Shown: positions 1 through 6,167 of the stretch, piece after piece
How positions within the stretch are numbered: the stretch's first letter is position 1
How the letters are laid out: every line of letters starts with the position of its first letter
Source: JBIKLM01 sp044375105
Lineage (GTDB): Bacteria; Planctomycetota; UBA1135; GCA-002686595
Assembly: GCA_044375105.1 (NCBI GenBank)
Contig: JBILNK010000159.1
Coordinates: 1 to 9,995 of the forward strand
Length of the DNA: 9,995 bases
Reading direction: 5' to 3'
Position numbers and translations under genes: made by a program
Notes under the pieces: generated by a model
Database searches by the model: none
The model's input: the letters and a program-made list of their open reading frames with translations, nothing else
What the model was told of the DNA's origin: nothing

Positions 1-151
1 GACTCGGCGGGTCGTTGGCTCGCGGGCATCCGACGAGTCTAAGCCCGGCTCCCCGTCGATCCGACCTCCCCCGCCGGATCCGTGGGCCGGCAGGAACGGC
101 CCGGGGCCCGGGCGCGGCCGGTCGGGAGGCCCTGGGTCTTGGGCTGCGGGC
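1..151. other. non-coding flank downstream of the HAD gene
   Basis: No gene is supported here. Open frames that cross it have no recognisable protein content and run antisense to, or out of frame with, the HAD gene. It contains a small perfect 6-bp inverted repeat, GGGCCG (84-89) and CGGCCC (97-102), with a 7-base loop. That could be a weak transcript end for the minus-strand HAD gene, but no T-run follows on the minus strand, so it is not called as a terminator. Confidence 0.4.
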
Positions 152-853
152 TCACAGTCGCTCGCGGATGAAGCGCAGCAGCTCGCTCAGATCGGCGACC
201 CGCGGCAGCTCGGGCCGTCGCCGCAGGCCCGCGGGTCCGAAGGCCTCCACGATCACCGCCTGGCAGGCGGCCTCCCGGGCGCCCCCGTCCTCGTGCTCGC
301 GGTCGCCCGCGTGCAGCAGCTGCTCCGGGCGCACCCCGGCCAGCTCCGCGGCCTTGAGAAACAGCCGAGCATCGGGCTTTTCGACCCCTTCCAAGGCCGA
401 GCAGAGCACGAAATCGAAGTGCTCGGAGAGCCCCAGGTTGTCCAGCAGGCGCGGCAGCCGGGCGCTCCAGTTGGAGACCAGTCCCAGGGGCAGACCCGCG
501 GCCCGGACCCCTGCGAGCAGCTCGAGGGCGCCCGGGAACAGTCGGAAGGTGTGGGGGGATTCGAAGCGGGCGAACAGTTCCTCGGTCAGGTCGGGCAGGC
601 GGTCCGCCGGCAGCTCCAGCCCGGAGTGAAAAATGCGCTCGATGAAGCGGCGGAACCAGCGGTCGCTGTAGCGGTAGGCCCCTTCGATCCGCTCCGGCAG
701 GGCCTGGTTGGCCTCGCGCATGCGCTCGCGCATCTCCTCGTCGGTGACCCGCAGGCCCCGGGAGCGGGCCGCCTCCGCGTAGATGGTGTGGCGGCTGGGC
801 TGCTCGAAGACCAGGGTGTTGCCGAGGTCCAGGCTGATCGCGGCCGGGCGCAT
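152..853 (-). CDS. HAD-superfamily hydrolase (HAD-IA-like, phosphatase-type)
   Basis: Predicted 233-residue cytosolic HAD-family hydrolase, probably a small-molecule phosphatase; the substrate cannot be told. Motif I is ISLDLGNTL, with Asp9 as the expected nucleophile. Motif II is the Ser of LGLVSNWS (about 127). Motif III is Lys159 in EKPDARLF, and motif IV is the GDREHED region (183-189). A helical cap lies between residues 20 and 100. The ATG at 853 is chosen because motif I then starts at residue 5, as is usual; a longer in-frame reading adds about 150 residues that resemble nothing. Oddities are Gly where the usual second Asp of DxD sits (seen in some family members such as YihX), and a motif IV that looks one residue short before GA. 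No Shine-Dalgarno is visible; CCCTGCCCC directly precedes the ATG. It diverges from the TPR gene. The family is clear; the function is not. Confidence 0.88.
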   Translation of the reverse strand: MRPAAISLDLGNTLVFEQPSRHTIYAEAARSRGLRVTDEEMRERMREANQALPERIEGAYRYSDRWFRRFIERIFHSGLELPADRLPDLTEELFARFESPHTFRLFPGALELLAGVRAAGLPLGLVSNWSARLPRLLDNLGLSEHFDFVLCSALEGVEKPDARLFLKAAELAGVRPEQLLHAGDREHEDGGAREAACQAVIVEAFGPAGLRRRPELPRVADLSELLRFIRERL

Positions 854-938
854 GGGGCAGGGAAAAGGGGGTTTCGGGGGCCCGGGAGCCCGGCCCCGCG
901 CACGAAATCGGCCGCGGGCCTCCGGTCGGTGGAATTCC

Positions 939-952
939 GGTACGATACGTAC
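939..952. promoter_or_regulatory. possible divergent promoter or operator, GTACG-ATA-CGTAC
   Basis: The 193 bases between the HAD start (853) and the TPR start (1047) contain an AT-richer spot with a perfect 5+3+5 inverted repeat, GTACG-ATA-CGTAC (940-952). It includes TACGAT on the plus strand and TATCGT on the minus strand, each matching 4 of 6 bases of a sigma70-type -10 box. No convincing -35 box was found. It is a plausible control site for both genes, but the evidence is only the pattern and its position. Confidence 0.25.
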
Positions 953-1046
953 GCTGCGGCGGAGCCCCAGGCTCTTCCGCGGTGTAGCGATGGGCGTGTT
1001 CCAAGAGCGCGTCGGCCGATCCGACGACCGGGCCCTCCAAGGGCGG

Positions 1047-2135
1047 GTGAAACTGACGCAAAGGCTTGTGCAGCCCAGGTTTGTGTCGTTTTTTCTGGTC
1101 TTCGGCCTGGCCTGGGTGCCAAGCGGCTGCCAGAGCTCCCTATGCGGCAGCGAGCGGGACCGCGCCTGGGCCGAGGCGGAACGGGCCTCCCTGCGCGGAG
1201 ACTGGACCTCGGCGGTGTCCCTGTGGAACGAGATCCGCCTGGAGGACCAGCAGGGCGGGGCTCGGCCGAGCGCCGAAACCGCCCGCGCCATGCTGGCTTT
1301 GGGCAAGACCGACGAGGCCCTGGCGCTGATCGAGCGCGCCAGCGCCCGCTACCCGGATGCGGCCGAGCTGCACGCCCTGCGGGCCGACGTGCTCGATCGC
1401 CTGGGCTTCCAGCGGGCCGCCGAGGCCGAGCTGCTGGCCGCCACCCGTCTGGACCCCGAGTCGGCCTACTACTGGGAGCGCCTGGCGGAGATCCAGCTGG
1501 GCCTGGCCTGCCCCCTCAGCGCCGCGGCCTCCCTGGAGCGCGCCCGCACCAACGGCTCCGCCAGCCCGAGCCTGCCCCTGCTGCAGGCCCGCGCGGCGCG
1601 CAGCGCCGGCTCCGGCGAGGGCTTCGCCCGCGCCCACCTGCACTACCGCTGGGCGATCGACCAGCGCCTGTCCCAGCCCGAGTCGGCTTCCGCGCCCCTG
1701 CACACGCCGGGCCTCCAGCCCGGGGCATTGGCCAAGAACCCCACCGCCTGCGAGCTGCTGGTGGAGGCCGCCTCGCTGTACGCGGCCCTGGATTCCCCCC
1801 GCCCCGCCCCGGCCCAGCTCGAGGCCTGTCTGGAGTGGAGCGAGCGCGCCGCCGCCCTCGACCCGCAATTCGTCTGCGCCCACTTCGTGCACGGGCTGCT
1901 GCTCGAGCGCGCCCAGCGCCCCGAGGAGGCCCTGGTCTCCTACCGCCGTGCCGTGGAGGTCGACGGCCACCACCTGGGTGCCACCACCAACCTGGCCCTG
2001 CTCTGCCACCGCCTCGGGCGTTTCGCGGAGGCCGGGCTGCTGTTCGAGCGGGCCATGGCCCTTGAATCCGACGCGGAGCGCCGGGCCAAGTTGGCCGAGC
2101 TGCGCGCCGCGAGCGAGCGTCAGGCGACCGGCTGA
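1047..2135 (+). CDS. TPR-repeat lipoprotein
   Basis: Predicted 362-residue lipoprotein with tetratricopeptide repeats, probably a protein-interaction scaffold anchored in a membrane and facing the periplasm or cell exterior. The GTG start at 1047 gives a compact signal peptide: MKLTQR, a hydrophobic stretch (FVSFFLVFGLAWV), then the lipobox PSGC with Cys28 as the lipidation site. An ATG at 990 in the same frame would put 19 extra residues before this signal and is less likely, although an automatic caller may choose it. TPR-like helix pairs occupy about residues 77-170 (ALGKTDEALALIERA, LGFQRAAEAELLAATRLDP) and 258-345 (RPEEALVSYRRAVEVD, LGRFAEAGLLFERAMALE). Between them is a less regular segment (175-255). 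The C-terminus is an Arg/Ala/Glu-rich helix. No enzymatic domain is seen. It diverges from the HAD gene and converges on the 79-residue gene. The partner is unknown. Confidence 0.82.
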   Translation: MKLTQRLVQPRFVSFFLVFGLAWVPSGCQSSLCGSERDRAWAEAERASLRGDWTSAVSLWNEIRLEDQQGGARPSAETARAMLALGKTDEALALIERASARYPDAAELHALRADVLDRLGFQRAAEAELLAATRLDPESAYYWERLAEIQLGLACPLSAAASLERARTNGSASPSLPLLQARAARSAGSGEGFARAHLHYRWAIDQRLSQPESASAPLHTPGLQPGALAKNPTACELLVEAASLYAALDSPRPAPAQLEACLEWSERAAALDPQFVCAHFVHGLLLERAQRPEEALVSYRRAVEVDGHHLGATTNLALLCHRLGRFAEAGLLFERAMALESDAERRAKLAELRAASERQATG

Positions 2136-2233
2136 GGGCGGGTTTCGATCGGATTTGTGCCGCGCCGAGCCCCGGGGACCGAAGCACGCCCCCGAGCTTG
2201 CCAGCGGCCGCCGGATGGCGGCCCAAAGGCATG

Positions 2234-2293
2234 CTGACAGGCTGGTCTGACTGCTCGGGCGCAGCCCGAGTCGATATTGCATCAGACTGTCAG
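2234..2293. terminator. nested stem-loop between convergent genes, probable bidirectional transcript end
   Basis: An inner perfect 7-bp hairpin, CTCGGGC-GCA-GCCCGAG (2254-2270), sits inside an outer imperfect stem. CTGACAG (2234-2240) and TCTGA (2246-2250) pair with the continuous 12-base right arm TCAGACTGTCAG (2282-2293), leaving a 5-base bulge on the left. The element lies between the convergent TPR and 79-residue genes and overlaps the last codons of the latter. No T-run follows on either strand, so this is not a canonical intrinsic terminator. Position and symmetry suggest a transcript end or an RNA 3'-end stabiliser. Confidence 0.4.
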
Positions 2294-2529
2294 CCCTTGC
2301 GGACCTTGGCCACCAGCGCTTCGATCTCCTGGCGCAGGGGCTCGGTGAACTCGTCGCCGAAATCCATCTCCAGCACGTCGATTTCTTCGAAGGTGTAGCG
2401 GCCCGTGGCGCGGTTGTACGGGATGCCGTACTCCCATTTGCTGCCGTCGGTGGCGTGGATGGTCAGGGCGAGCTGGTCGTCGCCGATCACCGGCTCGAGG
2501 GTGTAGCGGGCGACTTCGTAGTTGGCCAT
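2290..2529 (-). CDS. small uncharacterised protein, 79 residues
   Basis: I do not recognise this protein. It is 79 residues, acidic and soluble, with no signal peptide, membrane segment or cysteines. The N-terminal half (MANYEVARYTLEP, LALTIHATDGSKWEYGIPYN) alternates in a way that suggests a small beta-sheet. The C-terminal half (EIDVLEMDFGDEF, then LRQEIEALVAKVRKG) suggests an acidic loop and an amphipathic helix. The coding call rests on a coherent, non-repetitive amino-acid composition unlike GC-driven shadow frames, a free-standing position, and an ATG preceded by CCCTCCGCCCCC, the same C-rich context seen before other starts here. It converges on the TPR gene and diverges from the rlmL-like gene with 115 bases between starts. 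TAGGAT about 30 bases upstream of the start is a possible -10 box. The role is unknown. Confidence 0.72.
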   Translation of the reverse strand: MANYEVARYTLEPVIGDDQLALTIHATDGSKWEYGIPYNRATGRYTFEEIDVLEMDFGDEFTEPLRQEIEALVAKVRKG

Positions 2530-2644
2530 GGGGGCGGAGGGTCGGGGGAAGGGGCCATCCTAACCGGCTCGGGACGGGTAGACCGGCGCGGATCGGGGCT
2601 CGGGGCGGCAAACTGGCGGGCCCGCCCTCCGCGCCCCCACGACC

Positions 2645-3769
2645 TTGCCCACTTATTTCGCCAGTTGTCCGCCGGGCCTCGAGCCGGTCCTGCACGGGGA
2701 GGTGCGCGAGCTGGGCTTCGGGCGTCACGAGCGCCAGGTCGGCGGGGTGCGCTTCGAGGGCAGCCTGGCGGACGCTTGGCGGGCCAACCTGCGCCTGGCC
2801 ACGGCGACCCGCGTGCTCGAGCGCCTGGGTCGCTTCGAAGCCCGCGACGAGACCGAGCTCTACGCGGCCATCGCGGCGATCGACTGGAGCGCCTGGCTCG
2901 CCCCCGAGGGCCGCTTGTGGGTCAGCGCCCGCACCAAGGAGTCGGCCCTGGACCACAGCCGCTTCATCGAGCAGCGCGTCAAGGACGCGATCGCCGATCA
3001 ATTCCGCAGCCGCACCGGCAGCCGGCCCAGCGTCGACAAGGAGCGCGCCGACCTGCGCCTCGACCTGCACCTGTTCCGCGATCGCGCCACGCTCTCGGTC
3101 GATCTGTCCGGCGAAGCGCTCTACAAGCGCGGCTGGCGCCGCCACCAGGGCCGGGCGCCGCTCAACGAATGCTTGGCCGCCGGCATCGTGCGCCTGTCCG
3201 GCTGGGATCGGCGCTCGCCGCTGGTCGATCCCTTCTGCGGCTCGGGCACGCTGCTGATCGAAGCGGCCCTGTGGGCCCTCGGCCGCGCTCCCGGCGCCAG
3301 CCGCGCCGAGTTCGCCTTCGAGCGCCTGCCGCGCCATTCCGCCGCGGTGTACCAGGCCTGGCGGCAGCGCGAGCTCGAGCGCCCGCCTCCGGCCGGCCGG
3401 CCGCCGCGCCTCTACGGCTTCGACAGCGACGCGGCGCGCGTCCGCGAGGCGCAGGAGAACGTGGCCGCTGCGGGGCTGTCCGAGCGCATCGAAATCGAGC
3501 GCCGCTCGGCCCTCGAACTCGAGCTGCGACCCGGCTGGAACGCCTGGATCGTGACCAACCCGCCCTACGGCGAGCGGGTCGGCGGCCAGGCCGCCCCGGC
3601 CCTCATGCAGGCCTTCGGCCAGCGCTGCCGCGAGCTCTACCGCGGCTATCGCTACGCCCTGCTCTCCGGCGGCCCCGACCTGACCCGCGCCTTCGGCTTC
3701 GAGGCCGCCAGCCGCCTGCCTCTCGACAACGGCGGCTTGCCGGTCGAATTGCTCGTCGGCGAGCTGTGA
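2645..3769 (+). CDS. rlmL: 23S rRNA guanine-N2 methyltransferase, RlmL-type (THUMP + SAM methyltransferase)
   Basis: Predicted 374-residue cytosolic RNA methyltransferase. It matches the N-terminal half of E. coli RlmKL (YcbY), which makes m2G2445 in 23S rRNA with S-adenosylmethionine. Residues 1-60 are a ferredoxin-like region starting TYFASCPPGLEPVL. Residues about 60-155 form the THUMP domain, which binds RNA and ends in VDLSGEALYKRG. Residues 170-374 are the Rossmann methyltransferase, with SAM motif I DPFCGSGT (195-202), the acidic GFDSD (258-262) and the catalytic NPPYGER (305-311). The fused RlmK domain of E. coli is absent, so this is the stand-alone form found in many bacteria. The TTG start at 2645 places the family's usual N-terminus at residue 3. 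No Shine-Dalgarno is visible. The family is very secure; the exact target base is inferred from homology. Confidence 0.93.
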   Translation: MPTYFASCPPGLEPVLHGEVRELGFGRHERQVGGVRFEGSLADAWRANLRLATATRVLERLGRFEARDETELYAAIAAIDWSAWLAPEGRLWVSARTKESALDHSRFIEQRVKDAIADQFRSRTGSRPSVDKERADLRLDLHLFRDRATLSVDLSGEALYKRGWRRHQGRAPLNECLAAGIVRLSGWDRRSPLVDPFCGSGTLLIEAALWALGRAPGASRAEFAFERLPRHSAAVYQAWRQRELERPPPAGRPPRLYGFDSDAARVREAQENVAAAGLSERIEIERRSALELELRPGWNAWIVTNPPYGERVGGQAAPALMQAFGQRCRELYRGYRYALLSGGPDLTRAFGFEAASRLPLDNGGLPVELLVGEL

Positions 3770-3770
3770 C

Positions 3771-3792
3771 CGGGCTGGTCTGGCTCAGCCCG
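3771..3792 (+). terminator. short hairpin directly after rlmL, possible transcript end
   Basis: CGGGCTG (3771-3777) and CAGCCCG (3786-3792) form a perfect 7-bp stem with an 8-base loop, starting two bases after the rlmL stop codon. No T-run follows, so it would have to act as a Rho-assisted or non-canonical terminator. It shares GGCTGGTCTG with the structured element downstream of the TPR gene (2240-2249). Confidence 0.3.
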
Positions 3793-3942
3793 CCCTATCC
3801 TCGGATGCCTCACGCGGCCCCGGCTTGCCTCGCGCCCCGGCCCAAAGCTCCAGGGACCTGCGACTCGGGTGCCCACCAGGCCGAACGTCCGGGGCCGGCG
3901 CGGCCAAATAGAGCGGCCGAAATGAATCTGAATTCGCGCTTC

Positions 3943-3987
3943 GGTCGTAAGGTCATCGGTCAGCTGGTCCTCTCGGTCGCACGGGTC
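3943..3987 (+). repeat. array of six GGTC direct repeats, candidate regulator-binding site
   Basis: GGTC occurs at 3943, 3951, 3958, 3966, 3975 and 3984, a spacing of 8, 7, 8, 9 and 9 bases. Five of the six are preceded by C, T or G, giving units such as CGGTC, TGGTC and GGGTC; the spacers are unrelated to one another. The array lies about 150 bases upstream of the secreted repeat protein start. Regular short direct repeats like this often bind cooperative regulators, but there is no direct evidence of function. Confidence 0.35.
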
Positions 3988-4108
3988 ATAGCTCTATCCC
4001 CGTGAACGGGCCCCAGATTCTCGCACTGGACCGCCGCTTCGTTGTGACCAAGGGTTTGGGGGCGGCTAGCGCTGATCGCAGTTTTTCCAACCAACCACTG
4101 TTCCCCAA

Positions 4109-4129
4109 GGGCGACACGCGCTGTCGCCC
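4109..4129 (+). promoter_or_regulatory. perfect hairpin next to the start codon of the secreted protein gene
   Basis: GGGCGACA (4109-4116) and TGTCGCCC (4122-4129) form a perfect 8-bp stem with the 5-base loop CGCGC. It ends 8 bases before the ATG at 4138, where a ribosome-binding site would normally lie. As RNA it could hinder ribosome access; as DNA it could be a symmetric operator. Either role is inferred from position. Confidence 0.4.
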
Positions 4130-4137
4130 ACCGTCCC

Positions 4138-5703
4138 ATGCTGAGTTCCTGCGTTCGCCTAGGCACCGTCGCCGCGCTTCTCGCAGCCTCTCCTTACCTG
4201 GCCGCCCAGGCTGTCTTCATCCCGATACCGAATCCAAGCCCCCAGCCAGCGACGGTTCCGGGTGCCTGTTTCCTGTCAGGGGGAGACAGCAAGTACGCGG
4301 CACGCATCAGCGCTGATGGCAGCACGGTGGCGTTGAAGATCTACAGCCCGGGAGCGACCGCTGGATTACCGGTGGGCCAATTCGCCCTCTGGACCGAAAA
4401 CGGGGGCACCACCGTGATCGCACCCGATGATGGCTATGGCTCGAACTTCGGCTGGGGGGTCTCCGGCATCTCCTCCGACGGCAGGATCGTCTACGGCGCC
4501 GATTGGGTTTGGCGCCTCGAGAGCGGCTACCAGTCGCTCAGCAGCACCCTGAGTCAACTGGGCTTCTCCACGATCTTTGGCTGCAGCGATGATGGCAAGG
4601 TCCTGAGCGGTTTCCGCCCCACCGATCCCGGATTGCCTTACCCCGGGGACTACTTCCGCTGGCAGATCGATCAGGCCCCGCCCCAGTTCCTGCCGCGCGA
4701 CTCACAGCACCCTGCGGGCTACTTCCTGTTCAACTGCATCAGCGGAGACGGCGCTGTGGTCGGCGGTCACACATGGGCACCCAGCGTGCCTTTCTTCCAG
4801 ACCTACGCCGGCGTCCTGGTGACCGCGAGCGGAACCACGCTGGTCACCCCGGAGAGCGTGGGCAATGCGACCCTGGTCAATGACCTGTCCTCGAATGGCA
4901 CCGTGGCGGTTGGGCAGGCTAGCCTGCCGGGGCCCTTGTCCTCCTTCGGCCTGGTCTCCTTCCGTTCGACTCCCGCGGGAGGCCTGCAAATCCTGCCGAC
5001 TCCGGGCTCCACGAGCAGTGCCAATGCCTGCAGCGCGCTGGGCGATGTGGTGGTCGGCTCCTATCTCACATTCGGCTCCACCGGCACCCGCGCATACTAT
5101 TGGAAATCCGGGTCGGGTGCAGTCGACCTGCAGACCGAGCTGATCAACAATCAAGGCGTCGGTGCCGTCCTGCAGGGTTGGACCCTGAAGAATGCGCTGG
5201 ATGTCTCAGCGGATGGACGCGTGATCGTCGGAACCGGCCGCAATCCTGCTGGCTGTGATCAGGCCTTCGTGGTGCGCTTCCCGAAGGTTCCGGCCACGGT
5301 CGCCAGCTTCAGCGTACCCTGCTTCGGACCCCAAGGTCCCTTGGTGCTCAACGCCACCAAGGCCCCCTACGTGGGCACTCCGGCGACCAGCCAGTGCAGC
5401 AATTCCAGCCCTCAAGCCCTGCAGTTCGGGGTGGTGGGGCTTTCCCAAATTGCGACGCCCTTGTCGTCGATCCTGCCGGTCGCCGCTCCGAACTGCAACC
5501 TGCTTGCCAATGCCGATTCGGTGACCTTGCTGCCGGTCGCCAATGGGGTCGCCAGGCAACAGATCCAGATTCCCACCAATCCCACGCTGGTCGGCCTGAC
5601 CTATACGCAGCAGGTCCTGCGTCTCGACATCTCCCCCAGCACGGGAGCGGCCACGTCGTTCGCCGGCTCAAACGGCCTGTCGCTCAAGATTGGCTCTTAC
5701 TGA
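4138..5703 (+). CDS. secreted seven-repeat protein (HAF-repeat-like) with C-terminal tail domain
   Basis: Predicted 521-residue exported protein. Residues 1-25 are a type I signal peptide with core VAALLAASPYL and probable cleavage after AQA. Residues about 50-380 carry seven copies of a motif like S-x-D-G-x-x-V-x-G: ISADGSTVAL (57), ISSDGRIVYG (111), CSDDGKVLSG (149), ISGDGAVVGG (201), LSSNGTVAVG (250), CSALGDVVVG (298) and VSADGRVIVG (356). Several are preceded by aromatic or Trp-rich strands such as FALWTENGG and AYYWKSG. This resembles the extracellular HAF repeat family, and seven units of about 50 residues suggest a seven-bladed beta-propeller. Residues 386-521 form a separate beta-rich domain with cysteines at 395, 420 and 453, ending SNGLSLKIGSY, like tails I recall from secreted Planctomycetota proteins. 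No catalytic motif is seen. GC is lower than in the neighbours (63% at 4861-4920). Function is unknown; surface binding or structure is possible. Confidence 0.88.
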   Translation: MLSSCVRLGTVAALLAASPYLAAQAVFIPIPNPSPQPATVPGACFLSGGDSKYAARISADGSTVALKIYSPGATAGLPVGQFALWTENGGTTVIAPDDGYGSNFGWGVSGISSDGRIVYGADWVWRLESGYQSLSSTLSQLGFSTIFGCSDDGKVLSGFRPTDPGLPYPGDYFRWQIDQAPPQFLPRDSQHPAGYFLFNCISGDGAVVGGHTWAPSVPFFQTYAGVLVTASGTTLVTPESVGNATLVNDLSSNGTVAVGQASLPGPLSSFGLVSFRSTPAGGLQILPTPGSTSSANACSALGDVVVGSYLTFGSTGTRAYYWKSGSGAVDLQTELINNQGVGAVLQGWTLKNALDVSADGRVIVGTGRNPAGCDQAFVVRFPKVPATVASFSVPCFGPQGPLVLNATKAPYVGTPATSQCSNSSPQALQFGVVGLSQIATPLSSILPVAAPNCNLLANADSVTLLPVANGVARQQIQIPTNPTLVGLTYTQQVLRLDISPSTGAATSFAGSNGLSLKIGSY

Positions 5704-5714
5704 TGGGTTCAGCT

Positions 5715-5726
5715 CGGATCGATCCG
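5715..5726. repeat. 12-bp perfect palindrome just after the secreted protein gene
   Basis: CGGATCGATCCG is a perfect 12-bp palindrome starting 12 bases after the stop codon. It has no loop, so it is better seen as a DNA-level site than an RNA hairpin. Nothing else ties it to a function. Confidence 0.4.
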
Positions 5727-5740
5727 ATCCGGTCAGGGCC

Positions 5741-5767
5741 TGGCCTCAGCAATCAGATCTGAGGCCA
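5741..5767 (+). terminator. 9-bp hairpin in the 3' region of the secreted protein gene
   Basis: TGGCCTCAG (5741-5749) and CTGAGGCCA (5759-5767) form a perfect 9-bp stem with a 9-base loop, 37 bases after the stop codon. No T-run follows, so it may be an RNA-stabilising element or an auxiliary terminator rather than an intrinsic terminator. Confidence 0.4.
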
Positions 5768-5846
5768 AGATCTCCGCGGGTCGATCACAGTCAGCGATCC
5801 AACGCGGGTCCCAGGCTGGCCTGAGTTCCCGGCCTCCCACAGGTTT

Positions 5847-5888
5847 CGCCCGCCCCGATTTCGAAGCGGGGCGGGCGGATTGCATTTT
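5847..5888 (+). terminator. probable intrinsic terminator of the secreted protein gene
   Basis: CGCCCGCCCCG (5847-5857) and CGGGGCGGGCG (5867-5877) are perfectly complementary over 11 bp around a 9-base loop; U.G and U-A pairs could add two more. TTTT follows at 5885-5888 after seven bases. The stem is very strong, but the T-tract is short and offset. It lies 143 bases after the stop. The minus strand continues AAACC after the hairpin, so the plus orientation is favoured. Confidence 0.6.
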
Positions 5889-6167
5889 ACAGGCCGGTGG
5901 CGCGCCCCTGGATCTTGCGGTCTGGGGCAGCCCCCGACCTTCGACGCTTCGCGGGCCCGGCCTCTGGAGGCCCTCCGGCTGAATCCCGACCGCTCGCCGG
6001 TATCCAGAAAGGGCCCACGGGCCTCGAGCTCGATCCCATGGCCTCGGCCGGGGATTCGGACGAAGGTCACTCCAGCCTTCCCCGCTGCCTTTTCCTTGGG
6101 GCGGGGCAGTCTTGTCGGGATCCCATGGGGCCAGCTCTGGTGCGGGCAGTCCGGGGTCGGAGCGCGG

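Larger units (their letters stand above)
3770..4137. other. 368-base non-coding region upstream of the secreted repeat protein gene
   Basis: No gene is supported here; frames crossing it are extensions of shadow frames. It holds a short hairpin just after the rlmL stop, a cluster of six GGTC repeats (3943-3987) and a perfect hairpin just before the next start (4109-4129), each described separately. From about 3900 the base composition is closer to the secreted gene than to rlmL (about 62% GC by hand count at 4081-4140). TTGTGA near 4041 might be a -35 box, but no good -10 partner was found, so no promoter is called. Confidence 0.5.
5704..6167. other. 464-base non-coding region between convergent genes
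   Basis: No gene is supported; the frames crossing it have shadow-type Arg/Pro/Gly composition. The first 180 bases carry three inverted repeats: a 12-bp palindrome, a 9-bp hairpin and a strong 11-bp GC hairpin, listed separately. The remainder (5890-6167) has only short GC-rich self-complementarity, for example GTC-T-GGGG with CCCC-C-GAC around 5921-5939. It has no tRNA, repeat array or recognisable control element. The MOSC gene ends at 6168 with no clear terminator. Confidence 0.5.

Noticed and set aside
990..1046. ATG at 990 as start of the TPR lipoprotein
   Set aside because: It would leave a polar 19-residue stretch ahead of the lipoprotein signal peptide. The GTG at 1047 gives a normal signal of 27 residues before the lipidated Cys.
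293..2065. A long plus-strand open frame across the HAD gene and the TPR gene
   Set aside because: It is antisense to the HAD motifs and out of frame with the TPR lipoprotein. Its Arg/Gly/Pro-rich content has no recognisable domain.
1140..2282. A 380-codon minus-strand open frame opposite the TPR gene
   Set aside because: It is Gly/Ala/Gln-rich shadow coding with no domain. The plus-strand frame has a lipoprotein signal and TPR motifs.
3816..3896. Distant inverted repeat GGCCCCGG / CCGGGGCC
   Set aside because: An 8-bp GC-only match separated by 65 bases is expected by chance in DNA of this composition.
2455..4005. A 516-codon plus-strand frame overlapping rlmL
   Set aside because: It is out of frame with a clear RlmL-type methyltransferase and made of Arg/Pro/Ala-rich filler.
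6084..6116. Possible hairpin downstream of the MOSC gene involving CTGCC and GGCAG
   Set aside because: It has only five or six pairs, competing alternative pairings and no T-run in the minus-strand direction, so it is too weak to call a terminator.
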